DNA of 64,000 nucleotides from Aliiroseovarius sp. S1339 (GCF_023195695.1 NZ_JALPQG010000002.1:1-64000), one strand, 5' to 3'; shown: positions 19,449 to 28,268, counted from the stretch's first letter. Numbers and translations: made by a program. The notes: generated from the sequence alone by a model not told the origin.

Positions 19449-20945
19449 TCAGTGCCCCATCAACTTGTCCATCGCGCCCGGCTTGTCATGGATGGCAAGC
19501 TTGTCAACGATGGTCTCTGACGCCTCGTTCAAACCGATGACCTCAACCGTCGCGCCTTCACGACGGAACTTGAGGATTGCCATGTCAAGCGCCTGCACAG
19601 AACTGATATCCCAGATATGAGCCTGACTAACGTCGATGGTGACACGATCAAGCGCTTCGTTGAAATCGAAAGCATCTGCGAAATCTTCGGTCGAGCCGTA
19701 GAATAGCTGACCCTCAAGCACATATGTCCGTTCGCGCCCGTCCGCAGAAATGGTCGACGAAATGCGAAACAGCTGGGCAATCTTGCCCGCGAAAAAGATG
19801 CCGGACAGCAGAACGCCAACCAACACGCCGATGGCAAGGTTGTGGGTATAAACCACAGTGACCACCGTTGCGATCATCACGATGGATGACGAACGCGGAT
19901 GCACCCGCAGATCTTTGATTGACGACCACGAGAACGTGCCGATGGACACCATGATCATGATCGCGACCAATGCAGGCATCGGAATACGCGCGACCAGATC
20001 GCCCAATCCGACGACAAGGATCAGCAGCACAGCGCCTGCGGTGAAGGCCGAAAGACGGCCACGACCACCAGATTTCACGTTGATAATAGACTGACCGATC
20101 ATCGCACAGCCCGCCATGCCGCCGATAAAACCGGTCGCCGTGTTGGCAATGCCTTGACCGATACATTCCTGATTTCGGTTGGATTTGGTATCGGTCAGAT
20201 CATCGACGATATTCTGCGTCATCAGGCTTTCCAACAGACCGACAACGGCGACAGCCAATGAATAAGGAAAGATAATCAGCAGCGTCTCGAATGTCAGCGG
20301 AATTTGCGGGATCAGGAAGACCGGAAGCGTATCCGGCAGAGCGCCCATGTCGCCCACGGTCCGCACCTCCCATCCTGTGATCAGCACAAGAGCTGTCAAA
20401 ACGATGATCGTGACAAGCGGAGATGGCACCGACCTCGTGATACGAGGGAACAGATAGATGATGGCCAGGCCCGCCGCGACCAGCGCATAGGTCAGCCAAG
20501 TGACACCGGCATTGCCCAAGTTGAGTTCCGGAAGTTGCGCCATGAAAATCAGGATGGCCAGCGCATTCACAAATCCCGTCATCACGGATTTCGACACATA
20601 GCGCATGAAGCGCCCGAGCTTCAGCAGCCCCGCCCCGATCTGCAGCAGCCCCGCCAGAACGGTCGCCGCAAGCAGATATTCCAGGCCATAATCCTTCACC
20701 AGCGTGACCATCAGCACTGCGGTGGCGGCTGTGGCGGCCGAGATCATGCCGGGCCGCCCACCTGTGAAGGCGATCAGAACCGCGATCGAGAAAGAGGCAT
20801 AAAGCCCCACTTTCGGGTCCACGCCTGCGATGATGGAAAAGGCGATCGCCTCGGGGATCAGCGCCAAGGCGACGACGAGACCAGCAAGCAGATCGCCGCG
20901 AATGTTGCCAAACCATTGTTGTTGGTAGTCAGAAAGTGAAATCAT
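19449..20945 (-). CDS. SulP family anion transporter with STAS domain
   Basis: 498 aa inner-membrane transporter (SLC26/SulP). About 12 membrane segments span residues 15-385, with the TM1 region [17 protein letters not shown] and the signature [22 protein letters not shown] cytoplasmic STAS domain fills about 395-498. Substrates of the family are sulphate, bicarbonate or dicarboxylates. The structured leader upstream, discussed separately, hints at sulphate-linked control. A Usp gene follows immediately. Confidence 0.9.
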   Translation of the reverse strand: MISLSDYQQQWFGNIRGDLLAGLVVALALIPEAIAFSIIAGVDPKVGLYASFSIAVLIAFTGGRPGMISAATAATAVLMVTLVKDYGLEYLLAATVLAGLLQIGAGLLKLGRFMRYVSKSVMTGFVNALAILIFMAQLPELNLGNAGVTWLTYALVAAGLAIIYLFPRITRSVPSPLVTIIVLTALVLITGWEVRTVGDMGALPDTLPVFLIPQIPLTFETLLIIFPYSLAVAVVGLLESLMTQNIVDDLTDTKSNRNQECIGQGIANTATGFIGGMAGCAMIGQSIINVKSGGRGRLSAFTAGAVLLILVVGLGDLVARIPMPALVAIMIMVSIGTFSWSSIKDLRVHPRSSSIVMIATVVTVVYTHNLAIGVLVGVLLSGIFFAGKIAQLFRISSTISADGRERTYVLEGQLFYGSTEDFADAFDFNEALDRVTIDVSQAHIWDISSVQALDMAILKFRREGATVEVIGLNEASETIVDKLAIHDKPGAMDKLMGH

Positions 20946-21357
20946 GAATAGTCCAATACCCTTTGTCGGGATGTCTTTCGCAAGGCGATCCGGCAGTGCA
21001 ACTTGAGCATATTTAAAGGGTTGTCCGGCGGATCAGCGGCCAGAAGAGCCACCCGGACTTTCACCGGGTCCTAATGCTATCAGCAGTGCATAAACTTGAT
21101 TTCCGGGGAAATCTCAAGGGTCAAAGGGCCGCTGTAAAGTTATTTGGATGAGCCGATGGAAAAAGGGGGTCGGGTTTTGACTGGTAAATCAAGAAACTTA
21201 ATAAATCGTCTTAGGGATGCAGAGACCTGAAAGATCGGCTATCCAAATCTACCGTTGACGGTACAGAGCTTACAGCAGCGCCAAGCCGGATTTCAGATGT
21301 TAAAGATGATTCACACAGCTTCGCAGAATCATACGTTCATTTGTTATTGCCATAAAT
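20946..21357. other. Long intergenic region between sulP and the element's left end
   Basis: About 410 bp. Apart from the hairpin leader nearest sulP nothing codes here convincingly. The distal part (21120-21357) is chromosomal sequence that, before insertion of the element, would have adjoined the 3' end of tRNA-Thr. Confidence 0.5.
21020..21070 (-). promoter_or_regulatory. Structured 5' leader of sulP (candidate sul1-like RNA)
   Basis: On the minus strand, upstream of sulP, two adjacent perfect hairpins occur: a 6-bp ACCCGG/CCGGGT stem with a 7-nt loop (21051-21069) and a 6-bp stem with a G-U pair and a 9-nt loop (21024-21044). A conserved leader RNA named sul1 has been described before alphaproteobacterial sulphate transporter genes; whether this is an example needs a covariance-model search. 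It lies 75-125 nt before the start codon. Confidence 0.42.
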
Positions 21358-21404
21358 AATGGTGCCCCCACACGGACTCGAACCGCGGACCTACTGATTA
21401 CAAA
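21358..21404. repeat. attL: 47-bp copy of the tRNA-Thr 3' half
   Basis: Identical to 29950-29996. It contains the CCA end, T arm, variable region and half of the anticodon stem-loop of tRNA-Thr, but stops in the anticodon loop, so it is not a functional tRNA. Sequence on both sides differs from the right copy, placing the strand exchange within these 47 bp. Confidence 0.93.
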
Positions 21405-21534
21405 CGGCCAAAATGGGTTTTCGCCGGTTTTCGCTGCACCTCGCCAAACCGTCATAAATGCATGAATACAAACAGTTTTTATTGACGGCTCGCACGCCCA
21501 CCCTACATCTTGAACGCCACGAAACGCTGCACAG

Positions 21535-21558
21535 TGCTTCCGATATGCTTCCGGATTT
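21535..21558. repeat. Left 24-bp internal direct repeat (candidate integrase arm site)
   Basis: Exact match in the same orientation to 29869-29892. Internally it is two near copies of TGCTTCCG(A/G)AT in tandem. It lies just before the integrase gene. Paired internal repeats near both att sites are typical of integrase or excisionase arm-type binding sites. Confidence 0.75.
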
Positions 21559-21581
21559 CGTGATCAAGAGTAGGAATGACG

Positions 21582-22739
21582 ATGCCAAAACTGACCAAAC
21601 GACTTGTTGAGAGCTTATCACCAGAACCCAAAGAACGCATCCTTTGGGATGATGAGTTGGCGGGCTTTGGTGTTAGAATTTATCCAACTGGGCGACGGGT
21701 CTATGTGGTGCAGTATCGGTTGCACGGACGGACACGGCGAAAGAACCTCGGACAACATGGCGTTCTGACCGCCGAGGAAGCTCGCAAGGACGCTAAGCTG
21801 GTGCAAGCGGACGTGGCGCGGGGGTCTGACCCCTCAGCCGAACGCAAGGCGCGTCTGCGCAGCCCCACGATCAAAGAACTAGGCGAACGGTTCCTGACGG
21901 ACCATGTGGCACTGCATTGCAAGCCCACGACCTTATACGACTATCGCAACATGCTGCGCGGGGTTGTGAACCCCGTTCTTGGTAGCATCAAGGTTTCCGA
22001 GATTACCTTCACCGACATTCAAGCGTTTCACCTCAAACGACGCGATACGCCCTATCAAGCCAATCGTGGGGTTATGGTTCTATCCAAAATGCTGAACCTT
22101 GCCGAGGATTGGGGATTACGAGCAATGAACTCCAACCCAACGCGCCGCATCAAACGCTATCCGGAGGAAGAAAAGAAACGCTATTTGGACGAAGGCGAAC
22201 AAGAACGGCTTGGCACGGTTCTGGCGAACATGCTGCAAAACGAAGAAATCACGCGATACGTTTTTGCCGCCTTCTATTTGCTGTTGCTGACAGGGTGTCG
22301 CCTTGGGGAAATCCAGAAGTTGAAATGGGATTACGTCACCCGCACCCATCTGGAACTGCCAGACAGTAAAACGGGGCGACGACGCATCCCCCTGCCCCGC
22401 GAAGGTCGCGCGCTTCTTGACACCTTAGAACGTCGTGAGGGCAACCCCTACGTGATCTTAGGGACGCATGCAGACGGTTACTACAACGACCTACAGAAGC
22501 CGTGGCGCAAAATTCGGGAACGGGCCGGATTGAGCGATGTGCGCGTGCATGACCTGCGACACACCTATGCATCGGTCGCGGTTATGAATGGGATTGATCC
22601 GTTCACCTTGAAAGAAATTCTTGGTCACAAGAACCTATCCACGACGTTGCGCTATGCGCACCTTTCAGATGATGCCGTGCAGAAAGCAGCGGGACAGATT
22701 GCCAATCGACTTGCAAGTGCGCTGGGAAGTGTGGCGTAA
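21582..22739 (+). CDS. int: Tyrosine recombinase / integrase (DUF4102 type)
   Basis: 385 aa. N-terminal arm-binding DUF4102 domain (about 1-85, with DDELAGFGVRIYPTGR), a SAM-like core-binding domain (about 95-180) and a C-terminal catalytic domain. Catalytic residues are visible: Arg in LTGCRLGEIQ, HDLRHTY (HxxR), LGHKNLSTTLRYAH (His and Tyr nucleophile). It catalyses site-specific recombination between the tRNA-Thr att sites. ATG 21582 is preferred over 21576 because AGGA then sits 6 bp upstream. It lies 177 bp inside attL, the standard position for tRNA-targeted islands. Confidence 0.95.
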   Translation: MPKLTKRLVESLSPEPKERILWDDELAGFGVRIYPTGRRVYVVQYRLHGRTRRKNLGQHGVLTAEEARKDAKLVQADVARGSDPSAERKARLRSPTIKELGERFLTDHVALHCKPTTLYDYRNMLRGVVNPVLGSIKVSEITFTDIQAFHLKRRDTPYQANRGVMVLSKMLNLAEDWGLRAMNSNPTRRIKRYPEEEKKRYLDEGEQERLGTVLANMLQNEEITRYVFAAFYLLLLTGCRLGEIQKLKWDYVTRTHLELPDSKTGRRRIPLPREGRALLDTLERREGNPYVILGTHADGYYNDLQKPWRKIRERAGLSDVRVHDLRHTYASVAVMNGIDPFTLKEILGHKNLSTTLRYAHLSDDAVQKAAGQIANRLASALGSVA

Positions 22740-22794
22740 CCCATCTAGATTGTAGGCAAGAAATATTCAGCCAATTGAAAGATGTTAGCTTGGA

Positions 22795-23472
22795 ATGAGC
22801 TCACGAGAAGAAATTGCCGAACGGGTTTCGGACGAGATTGTCGACAGGCTCCACCAACTCATTGAAGGGCAACGTGAAATTCACCTGTTCAAAGATAGGT
22901 TGGTGCATTTCTTGACCCGATACGAACGTTACTTGGCGAACACCCCGCAGGTCACGCGAAAGGAGCGTCGTACGCAAGTTTCTCGGCTTCGCGATAAAAC
23001 TTCGGGATTTTTAAGTGCGCTAACTGAACTGCATGATCAAGTTGTACGCGATATCAACACGCAGTTGGATCATATTACGCATGATGACAGGTGGGAAGGT
23101 TTCGACTTTTTCAACAAGGATCAGGACTTGCCCCCCACTGATGAAACATTGGAGCAAGCAAAGCTCGCATGCGAGAGAATTCTCGAAGTTTGTCACGGTG
23201 AGTTAGATCACCTCAACTCGACCAAAGGTGTTAAAAAAGGCAGTTTGAACCCTTCACTAGATCAAATGCTCATTGACTTGGCAGCATTGTATGAAACGGA
23301 AACAGGGCATTCGGCACGTTCTCATTGCTACCGCGACGAAACTGCTAAAGACGAGTTCAACGGCAAATTCTTTCTTATGGCGAAGGCATTTCTTGACGAA
23401 TTCGTGCCGGGTAGTTTCGGCACACCAATTGCACTTGGAAATCGCATCAATCGGGTGCTCCGTAGAGATTGA
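22795..23472 (+). CDS. Element-encoded protein of unknown function
   Basis: 225 aa, soluble, acidic-basic mixed and predicted largely helical (residues 1-110 show heptad-like spacing of Leu/Ile/Val, possible coiled coil). No motif I recognise. A His-Cys-rich stretch HSARSHCYRDE occurs near residue 172. Base composition is lower in GC than the flanking chromosome. It lies 55 bp after the integrase on the same strand, so it may be co-transcribed. It could be an element regulator or cargo; nothing decides this. Confidence 0.6.
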   Translation: MSSREEIAERVSDEIVDRLHQLIEGQREIHLFKDRLVHFLTRYERYLANTPQVTRKERRTQVSRLRDKTSGFLSALTELHDQVVRDINTQLDHITHDDRWEGFDFFNKDQDLPPTDETLEQAKLACERILEVCHGELDHLNSTKGVKKGSLNPSLDQMLIDLAALYETETGHSARSHCYRDETAKDEFNGKFFLMAKAFLDEFVPGSFGTPIALGNRINRVLRRD

Positions 23473-23579
23473 TTTGTTCCACATCACATAGGGTCTGAAA
23501 AAATCCCTATGTGATGTTACTGGACGTTTCCAAAACGCTTCATTGTCATCTCAACGCAACGAGCGACAACGAGGTGAAC

Positions 23580-23792
23580 ATGACACGCGCTTATCAACCT
23601 GACCAACTTATTGACGAACGCGAAGCCGCGTCGATCCTTTGCTATTCCGTCCGCGCTTTGCAGAACTGGCGACATCGCGGCGGCGGACCGGACTTTGTGA
23701 AAGTGTCCGCCCGGTCGATCCGCTATCGCCGCGCTGATCTGGAAAAGTGGATCGCGGACCGCACGGTGTCCAACACCTCGCAGACCATCTGA
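23580..23792 (+). CDS. AlpA-like helix-turn-helix protein (candidate excisionase)
   Basis: 70 aa MerR/AlpA-type winged helix: DEREAASILCYSVRALQNWRHRGGGPDFVKVSARSIRY-like pattern, with the Trp-Arg recognition helix and the usual C-terminal RRADLEKWI. Such proteins act as excisionases or as activators of int in tRNA-borne elements. ATG 23580 follows GAGGTGAA; a longer frame from 23511 has no family sequence. It precedes the Rep gene. Confidence 0.82.
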   Translation: MTRAYQPDQLIDEREAASILCYSVRALQNWRHRGGGPDFVKVSARSIRYRRADLEKWIADRTVSNTSQTI

Positions 23793-23930
23793 CATTCAGT
23801 TTTGCCCCGCAACAGTTGGTAGCGGTTGCGGGGATTTTGGGGCCGAGAGGCTTTCAAACGGGGCGCGGGGTGTCGCCACCTCGCGCCCATTCTATGTCTG
23901 CCAACAACTTAAACCAAGGAAAGGGACACC

Positions 23931-24146
23931 ATGTCCAACCAACCCGCCTTCAAGTTCAGGCTTGGCCTGATCACAGCCACCATCTGGAAGAATGACAGCT
24001 TCTATTCCGTCGACTTCACACGCTCCTACAAGGACGGCCAGGGCGATTGGCACAGCACGCAAAGCTATGCCCATGCGGACCTTCTGAACATCGCCAAATG
24101 CGCGGAACGCGCCGAGAATTGGATTGCGAGACAGACCAATGACTAA
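23931..24146 (+). CDS. Small element protein upstream of rep
   Basis: 71 aa with sequence FSVDFTRSYKDGQGDWHSTQSY-like spacing and a C-terminal helix. Short proteins of this look often sit directly before rep in alphaproteobacterial elements (annotated as single-stranded DNA-binding-like or hypothetical), but I cannot assign a function. An AAGGAAAGG site precedes the ATG. Its end overlaps the rep start by 8 bp, implying coupled translation. Confidence 0.7.
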   Translation: MSNQPAFKFRLGLITATIWKNDSFYSVDFTRSYKDGQGDWHSTQSYAHADLLNIAKCAERAENWIARQTND

Positions 24147-25524
24147 ACCGAACCTGAACACCGAACACCACTCACGGCCCCAAAACAAAAGCTACCCCGC
24201 CGGAGGCTCCCACCAGCGCGGCGCATCCCGCCGGTCGAATGGGGCGACCCCCAAGAGGGGGGTGATAGTAGCACCCCCCTCTGGAAATACAGAACCGCCG
24301 GGAGATTACACCGTGTTGCATCGTGGCTTTGACACTCTGGCGCTGTCTATTCAGGCCAATATCGGCCCCAAGCTGTTTGAATATCTGGACGCGCAGAAAG
24401 CGATTGCCGAGGATGAACAACGCGAAATCCTGATCACCTATGAGGGGCTGCAATTCTTGCTCAAACCCTATGGCGGGAAAGGCTATCGTTTCTTACTGGA
24501 TGGTGGTCGCGATGGCGCAAGCTGGGCGATCAAAAAGCCCAACGCGCGGGACAAGTGGGGCATTCGCATCACCTTCGGTTCGTTCTTTCTGGCGACTTAT
24601 GGCCTGGGCGCGGCCAAGGCGCATTGTGAGCGTGTACTGGACCGTCTGGGCGTTCGCTTTGGCCCCGATGATGTGAGCATATCGCGGGCAGACTTTTGTG
24701 TGGATGTACTGGTGAACAGTCTGATCCTGAAACCCGACAATCTGGTGATGCACAGTTCAACAGGTCGGCGCGATAACATTACATATGACGATGTGGTGGC
24801 ACACGGGAAGTCCGGTTGGCAAACATCGGTCACGGCGGGCAGCATCGCAAACCGGCAAGTGATCATTTACAACAAACGGTCCGAGGTGATCGCCCGTGGC
24901 AAGACCTACTGGTGGGACATTTGGAACCACACGTTACGTAACGGTCTGGGCAACACCAACGCGGCTGTTACCTTACATAAGGGACAGCCGACCGGCCCCC
25001 TGACCCCTGATGCGAACAAAGCCAAGCACAACCAAGTCTGGCGGGTCGAATTCCGCGCGGGCAAAGACCTTCTGAAAGACCGCTGGGGCATTCGTACATG
25101 GGAACAATTCTTTGACCGTTACGGCGACCTGTGCCGGTCAACGGGCGAGCTGGTCCGATACACCGAACCTGACCCGTCCGACAGCAACCGCTCACGTTGG
25201 CCCAATCATCCAATTTGGGATGTTGTTTGCGCCGAAATGAATGACGACCTGATCGAGATGCGCAGTGGGGCGGACCCCAACCCCATGAAGGAAGTTCACC
25301 GCGTGGAACATATCGCCAGCTTGTTGAAACAGATCACAGGCACATCCATTACCATCGCGGCACTGGAAGGGTGGGATCACGAAGAACTGCCCACCGCGTT
25401 CAACGGCATTGCCGAACGAATGACCGCAACCGCCAACGACAACCCAGAGCGGTCCGCCAAGCAGTTGCAGGACGCCAAGGACCGGTATGTGTTTGTAAGG
25501 AAAACAGGTGAGCCGCCTACGTAA
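24139..25524 (+). CDS. Replication initiation factor (Rep_trans-like)
   Basis: 461 aa. After a low-complexity N-terminus (about 1-55) the protein fits the replication-initiation-factor family (Rep_trans, also used as MobT-type relaxase in some integrative elements). Features include HRGFDTLALSIQ, the SRADFCVD segment (about 186-193), and GSIANRQVIIYNKRSEV, a typical strand-motif before the catalytic region, then NQVWRVEFRAGKDLL. It would nick one strand at an origin. ATG 24139 overlaps the upstream small gene. The next 120 bp hold strong inverted repeats, fitting an origin next to its Rep. Confidence 0.68.
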   Translation: MTKPNLNTEHHSRPQNKSYPAGGSHQRGASRRSNGATPKRGVIVAPPSGNTEPPGDYTVLHRGFDTLALSIQANIGPKLFEYLDAQKAIAEDEQREILITYEGLQFLLKPYGGKGYRFLLDGGRDGASWAIKKPNARDKWGIRITFGSFFLATYGLGAAKAHCERVLDRLGVRFGPDDVSISRADFCVDVLVNSLILKPDNLVMHSSTGRRDNITYDDVVAHGKSGWQTSVTAGSIANRQVIIYNKRSEVIARGKTYWWDIWNHTLRNGLGNTNAAVTLHKGQPTGPLTPDANKAKHNQVWRVEFRAGKDLLKDRWGIRTWEQFFDRYGDLCRSTGELVRYTEPDPSDSNRSRWPNHPIWDVVCAEMNDDLIEMRSGADPNPMKEVHRVEHIASLLKQITGTSITIAALEGWDHEELPTAFNGIAERMTATANDNPERSAKQLQDAKDRYVFVRKTGEPPT

Positions 25525-25640
25525 CGTATATGTAAGGGTGGTCAGGCAAGTGGCTACGTAATGTTACCTTACATAGGGGCCGACAGAACCCAGTAAGCGC
25601 CTTATGTAATGTAACATAGGGCGCTTATGTTATGTACGGT
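25518..25640. repeat. Repeat-rich region behind rep, with a 14-bp hairpin
   Basis: A 14-bp stem with one G-T pair and a 6-nt loop lies at 25594-25627. Around it are repeated short words: CTACGTAA twice (from 25518 and 25552), ATGTAAGG with its inverse CCTTACAT, and several TTATGT(A/T)ATGTA. No T-run follows the stem, so it is not a simple terminator. A replication or transfer origin is inferred from the position beside rep. Confidence 0.5.
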
Positions 25641-25779
25641 TCGCCAAGTTTTCCTAAGGCTCCCACAGATGACTTGGGCGGATTGCGGTCATTCGCTGCA
25701 ACATGGGATTCAGTGGCGCGGCGCCATCAAAGCTGCCATTGAAGTAAAACAGAATTTGATATCTTGTGACACGCCGTCG

Positions 25780-26961
25780 TCAATCTTCTTCGTTCACATC
25801 AAACAAGTCTTGCAGATCGTAGACATCGACCTCGCCGAGTTCGATCTCGTGATATAGGCTGTCCAATTCACTCTCCACAAACACAACTTCTTCATCCTCG
25901 GTGCCAAAGCAATGCACATCGAGCGTGACGGTCGTGCGCACCTCGAGCTCTTCGTCAACTTCGATCATGCGACCACCCATCCCGAGAGATTCTTTGTCGA
26001 CGCTATCCCAGATCGAGAAACTTAGCTCGACAGGAACCTTCACCATTAGGTTTAAAGGCAAACTGACAACCACTCTCAGCATTTCTTTATCACCGGTTTC
26101 CGGCAATTCGATGAAATCGATTTCATCTTCGCCGGGCCACTCCAAACTCTTGAGTTCACCCGCCCAAGTAGACAATTCGACTTCCCCATGTGTTGGGTGG
26201 GCATTGGCGGTAAATTCGAGACGTTCCACTTCTGCAGAAATATCGCTCTGGAGTTCAACTAAGCTGTCCTCGCCTTCTTGAAGCCATGTCGAAATCGTCG
26301 TTCTTAGGCCTAGCGGAGCGTTGGTGATAAGGGAAAGTGCACGTTCAATCTCGGGCACCAAGTACAAACGACTAGATTTTTCACAGAATTCTTTCCAGTC
26401 GCCGTCCTTTGAGATCACCAGAATGCCTATGTTGCGTTCAACTGCTACTCGTTCAAGGGCGTTGAGCGCCAAAGAATCTGGAAATTCAGCTTTCTTTCTT
26501 CCCGAACCGAAGGGCGGTTCACCAGAAAAGTAACCATCAAAGATGGTCGCCATACTCACCAAATCCGTATCGTTGAGCACCTCACAACCTGTGTCTTTGA
26601 TATATTTGTCCCAGCGCTGAATGGAAGCTTCAAGCGGCGTTCTCCCACCAGAAATCTGAGCAAGTAAGGCCTCCCGTTCAGGTTGGTTCGTTTCAAACGC
26701 AAAAAGTGCTTTTCCTATCGACTTCTTTGCTGATTGCAGTGCTTCGGCTGCTGCTTTTTCAAGATGGGTTAGGACTTCCTTTGCGACAGTACCGGATAGC
26801 AAAAAATCGAATGGGCGATCTTTCAACCCGGCCAAAGCCTGCATTGATGCCGAGTTAAGCTGTAGGCGCTTTTGATCGAATATGCTGGTGTCGACTGAAA
26901 TGGCAGTAATACGGCTTTCCGCCAGCAAAGCCACAAGTTGTTCGTCGCTTAGAATAGGCAT
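25780..26961 (-). CDS. PIN-domain nuclease, DUF4935 type, with acidic C-terminal extension
   Basis: 393 aa. The first 215 residues fit a PIN-like RNase of the DUF4935 group: Asp24 (VDTSIFD), Glu62 (AKEVLTH), Asp162 (FPDSLALNAL), and Asp186/Asp188 (SKDGDW) supply the metal-binding acids. The remaining 180 residues are beta-rich and very acidic (DEELEV, EDEEVVF, ending in NEED). PIN enzymes commonly cut tRNA, rRNA or mRNA. It is last in a co-directional cassette after DUF5131, TcmP and a tRNA-Gly-like gene. No antitoxin-like partner is recognised. The target is unknown. Confidence 0.75.
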   Translation of the reverse strand: MPILSDEQLVALLAESRITAISVDTSIFDQKRLQLNSASMQALAGLKDRPFDFLLSGTVAKEVLTHLEKAAAEALQSAKKSIGKALFAFETNQPEREALLAQISGGRTPLEASIQRWDKYIKDTGCEVLNDTDLVSMATIFDGYFSGEPPFGSGRKKAEFPDSLALNALERVAVERNIGILVISKDGDWKEFCEKSSRLYLVPEIERALSLITNAPLGLRTTISTWLQEGEDSLVELQSDISAEVERLEFTANAHPTHGEVELSTWAGELKSLEWPGEDEIDFIELPETGDKEMLRVVVSLPLNLMVKVPVELSFSIWDSVDKESLGMGGRMIEVDEELEVRTTVTLDVHCFGTEDEEVVFVESELDSLYHEIELGEVDVYDLQDLFDVNEED

Positions 26962-27005
26962 GTCAAAGACCTCGTCGCACGGTACAAAGACTGCGCTATG
27001 GGAAT

Positions 27006-27079
27006 TGGAGCGAGTAAACGGAATCGAACAATCGCCACGTGCTTGGGAAGCAAATGCTCTACCATTGAGCTATACCCGC
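27006..27079 (-). tRNA. Degenerate tRNA-Gly(CCC)-like gene inside the element
   Basis: A 74-nt cloverleaf with anticodon CCC (27045-27047), T-loop TTCGATT, intact D stem (GCTC/GAGC) and an acceptor stem of seven pairs including one G-U, ending TCCA. The anticodon stem has one mismatch (T-C) and a G-U; the T stem has one mismatch and two G-U pairs. It is as long as normal tRNA-Gly but much weaker. It may be a pseudogene, an altered tRNA, or a decoy for the neighbouring nuclease. Confidence 0.6.
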
Positions 27080-27128
27080 ATTGGAGCTTGATTAACACTG
27101 CGTCCCATCACAATTAAAGGCCATAACG

Positions 27129-28268
27129 CTAAGCCAAAGCAATCTGTGTATCCTTCTGCGGCACACGCTTGCGCGCAGGAAGATCGAAGTGGACGACGCC
27201 GCGCTGACGCATGTCCATTAACAGCTGATTCAGTTGTGTTCGCCTAATCGGAACGGTTTCCATCGCAATGTTGAACATTGGGCCAGGAAAAGCGTGGCTA
27301 CGACCTCGCAGGAAGTCGATGATAGCGGTTTCTGCGATGTCTCGGTTCGCCTTGCAACCAACCCCCTTTTGCTCCTGCTGGAACGCCACAACGTCTTCTG
27401 CTGAAAACAGACTGATTTGTGGATTGTCGCCTTCGCGAAGGTTGTGACGCATTTCCATTTCTTGTTTTTCGACTTTCTCTTGAACGTCTCGGAAGACCTC
27501 AAGACCCTTGGGGCTGTGCGTGCCGAGGATCAGCCGCATTTTCACGCGCTCTTTCTTCGGCACCATGATTGAAAAGTCAGGAACATAGGTCGCGATTTTG
27601 TGCGACCGCATCGCCTCTTTCATCAGGTGTAGCATCTTTCGTTCGTTGCCCCAGTCACTGGGCAAATGAACAAATTCTTCAGCCCACTGTGCATCTGCAA
27701 GGAATCTCCCAAACGATGCCGCTACCTCTTCATACTCAGCGTGACGATTGATGTGGTCAGACATGAAATTCAGCATGAATTCCCCACCTTGACTGCGAAG
27801 GAAGCGGAACACCTCTTCGTTTCGAATATTCCATCCGGTTGGGTCAATAAATGTGAACGTGAAACCATCAGGCAGTTTTGCAGCGATACCGTCCAAATTG
27901 TCTTCGAACGCACCTTCGAAGATGTGAATTTCGAACCTACTTTTCGTAGCAGCGTATTCGCGCAGACGAGCAACAGCGTCAGGACGCTGTTCACAGAAGC
28001 AAAACCTGATTTTCAAACCGGCGACGCCATTTTTGCCGAGATCGGCACGCACAGCTTCGAGCGTGTTGATGGCTTGGTCGAACGAGGCGTCGGAATACTT
28101 CGCTTCGTCGGATACCTTCCAAGGTCCAGCGAAGGCGTCAACGAAATTAAATGTCTGCGAATGCCCTTGCAGCGTCTTATAGGCTGCGGCTTGCAGGTAT
28201 TTAGTCAAAAATTGATGTTTGATGAACGATTGTTCTCGATCGCGGTAAAGCTCTACATCTGCGGCCAT
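27129..28268 (-). CDS. tcmP: Three-Cys-motif partner protein TcmP
   Basis: 379 aa. TcmP proteins are defined by their neighbourhood next to a three-Cys DUF5131 protein, as here (12-bp gap). The N-terminal half looks like a Rossmann methyltransferase: FNFVDAFAGPW (residues 40-50) resembles the SAM-binding motif I, and FIDPTGW near 140-146 resembles the DPPY-type motif IV with a changed tail. The C-terminal 80 residues look like a winged helix (IIDFLRGR...QLNQLLMDMRQRG). Catalysis and substrate are unproven. GC content is low compared with the chromosome. Start ATG 28268. Confidence 0.8.
   Translation of the reverse strand: MAADVELYRDREQSFIKHQFLTKYLQAAAYKTLQGHSQTFNFVDAFAGPWKVSDEAKYSDASFDQAINTLEAVRADLGKNGVAGLKIRFCFCEQRPDAVARLREYAATKSRFEIHIFEGAFEDNLDGIAAKLPDGFTFTFIDPTGWNIRNEEVFRFLRSQGGEFMLNFMSDHINRHAEYEEVAASFGRFLADAQWAEEFVHLPSDWGNERKMLHLMKEAMRSHKIATYVPDFSIMVPKKERVKMRLILGTHSPKGLEVFRDVQEKVEKQEMEMRHNLREGDNPQISLFSAEDVVAFQQEQKGVGCKANRDIAETAIIDFLRGRSHAFPGPMFNIAMETVPIRRTQLNQLLMDMRQRGVVHFDLPARKRVPQKDTQIALA

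Noticed and set aside
21361-21404. tRNA-like sequence at the left end of the element
   Set aside because: It is only the 3' half of tRNA-Thr (attL), without the D arm or 5' acceptor strand.
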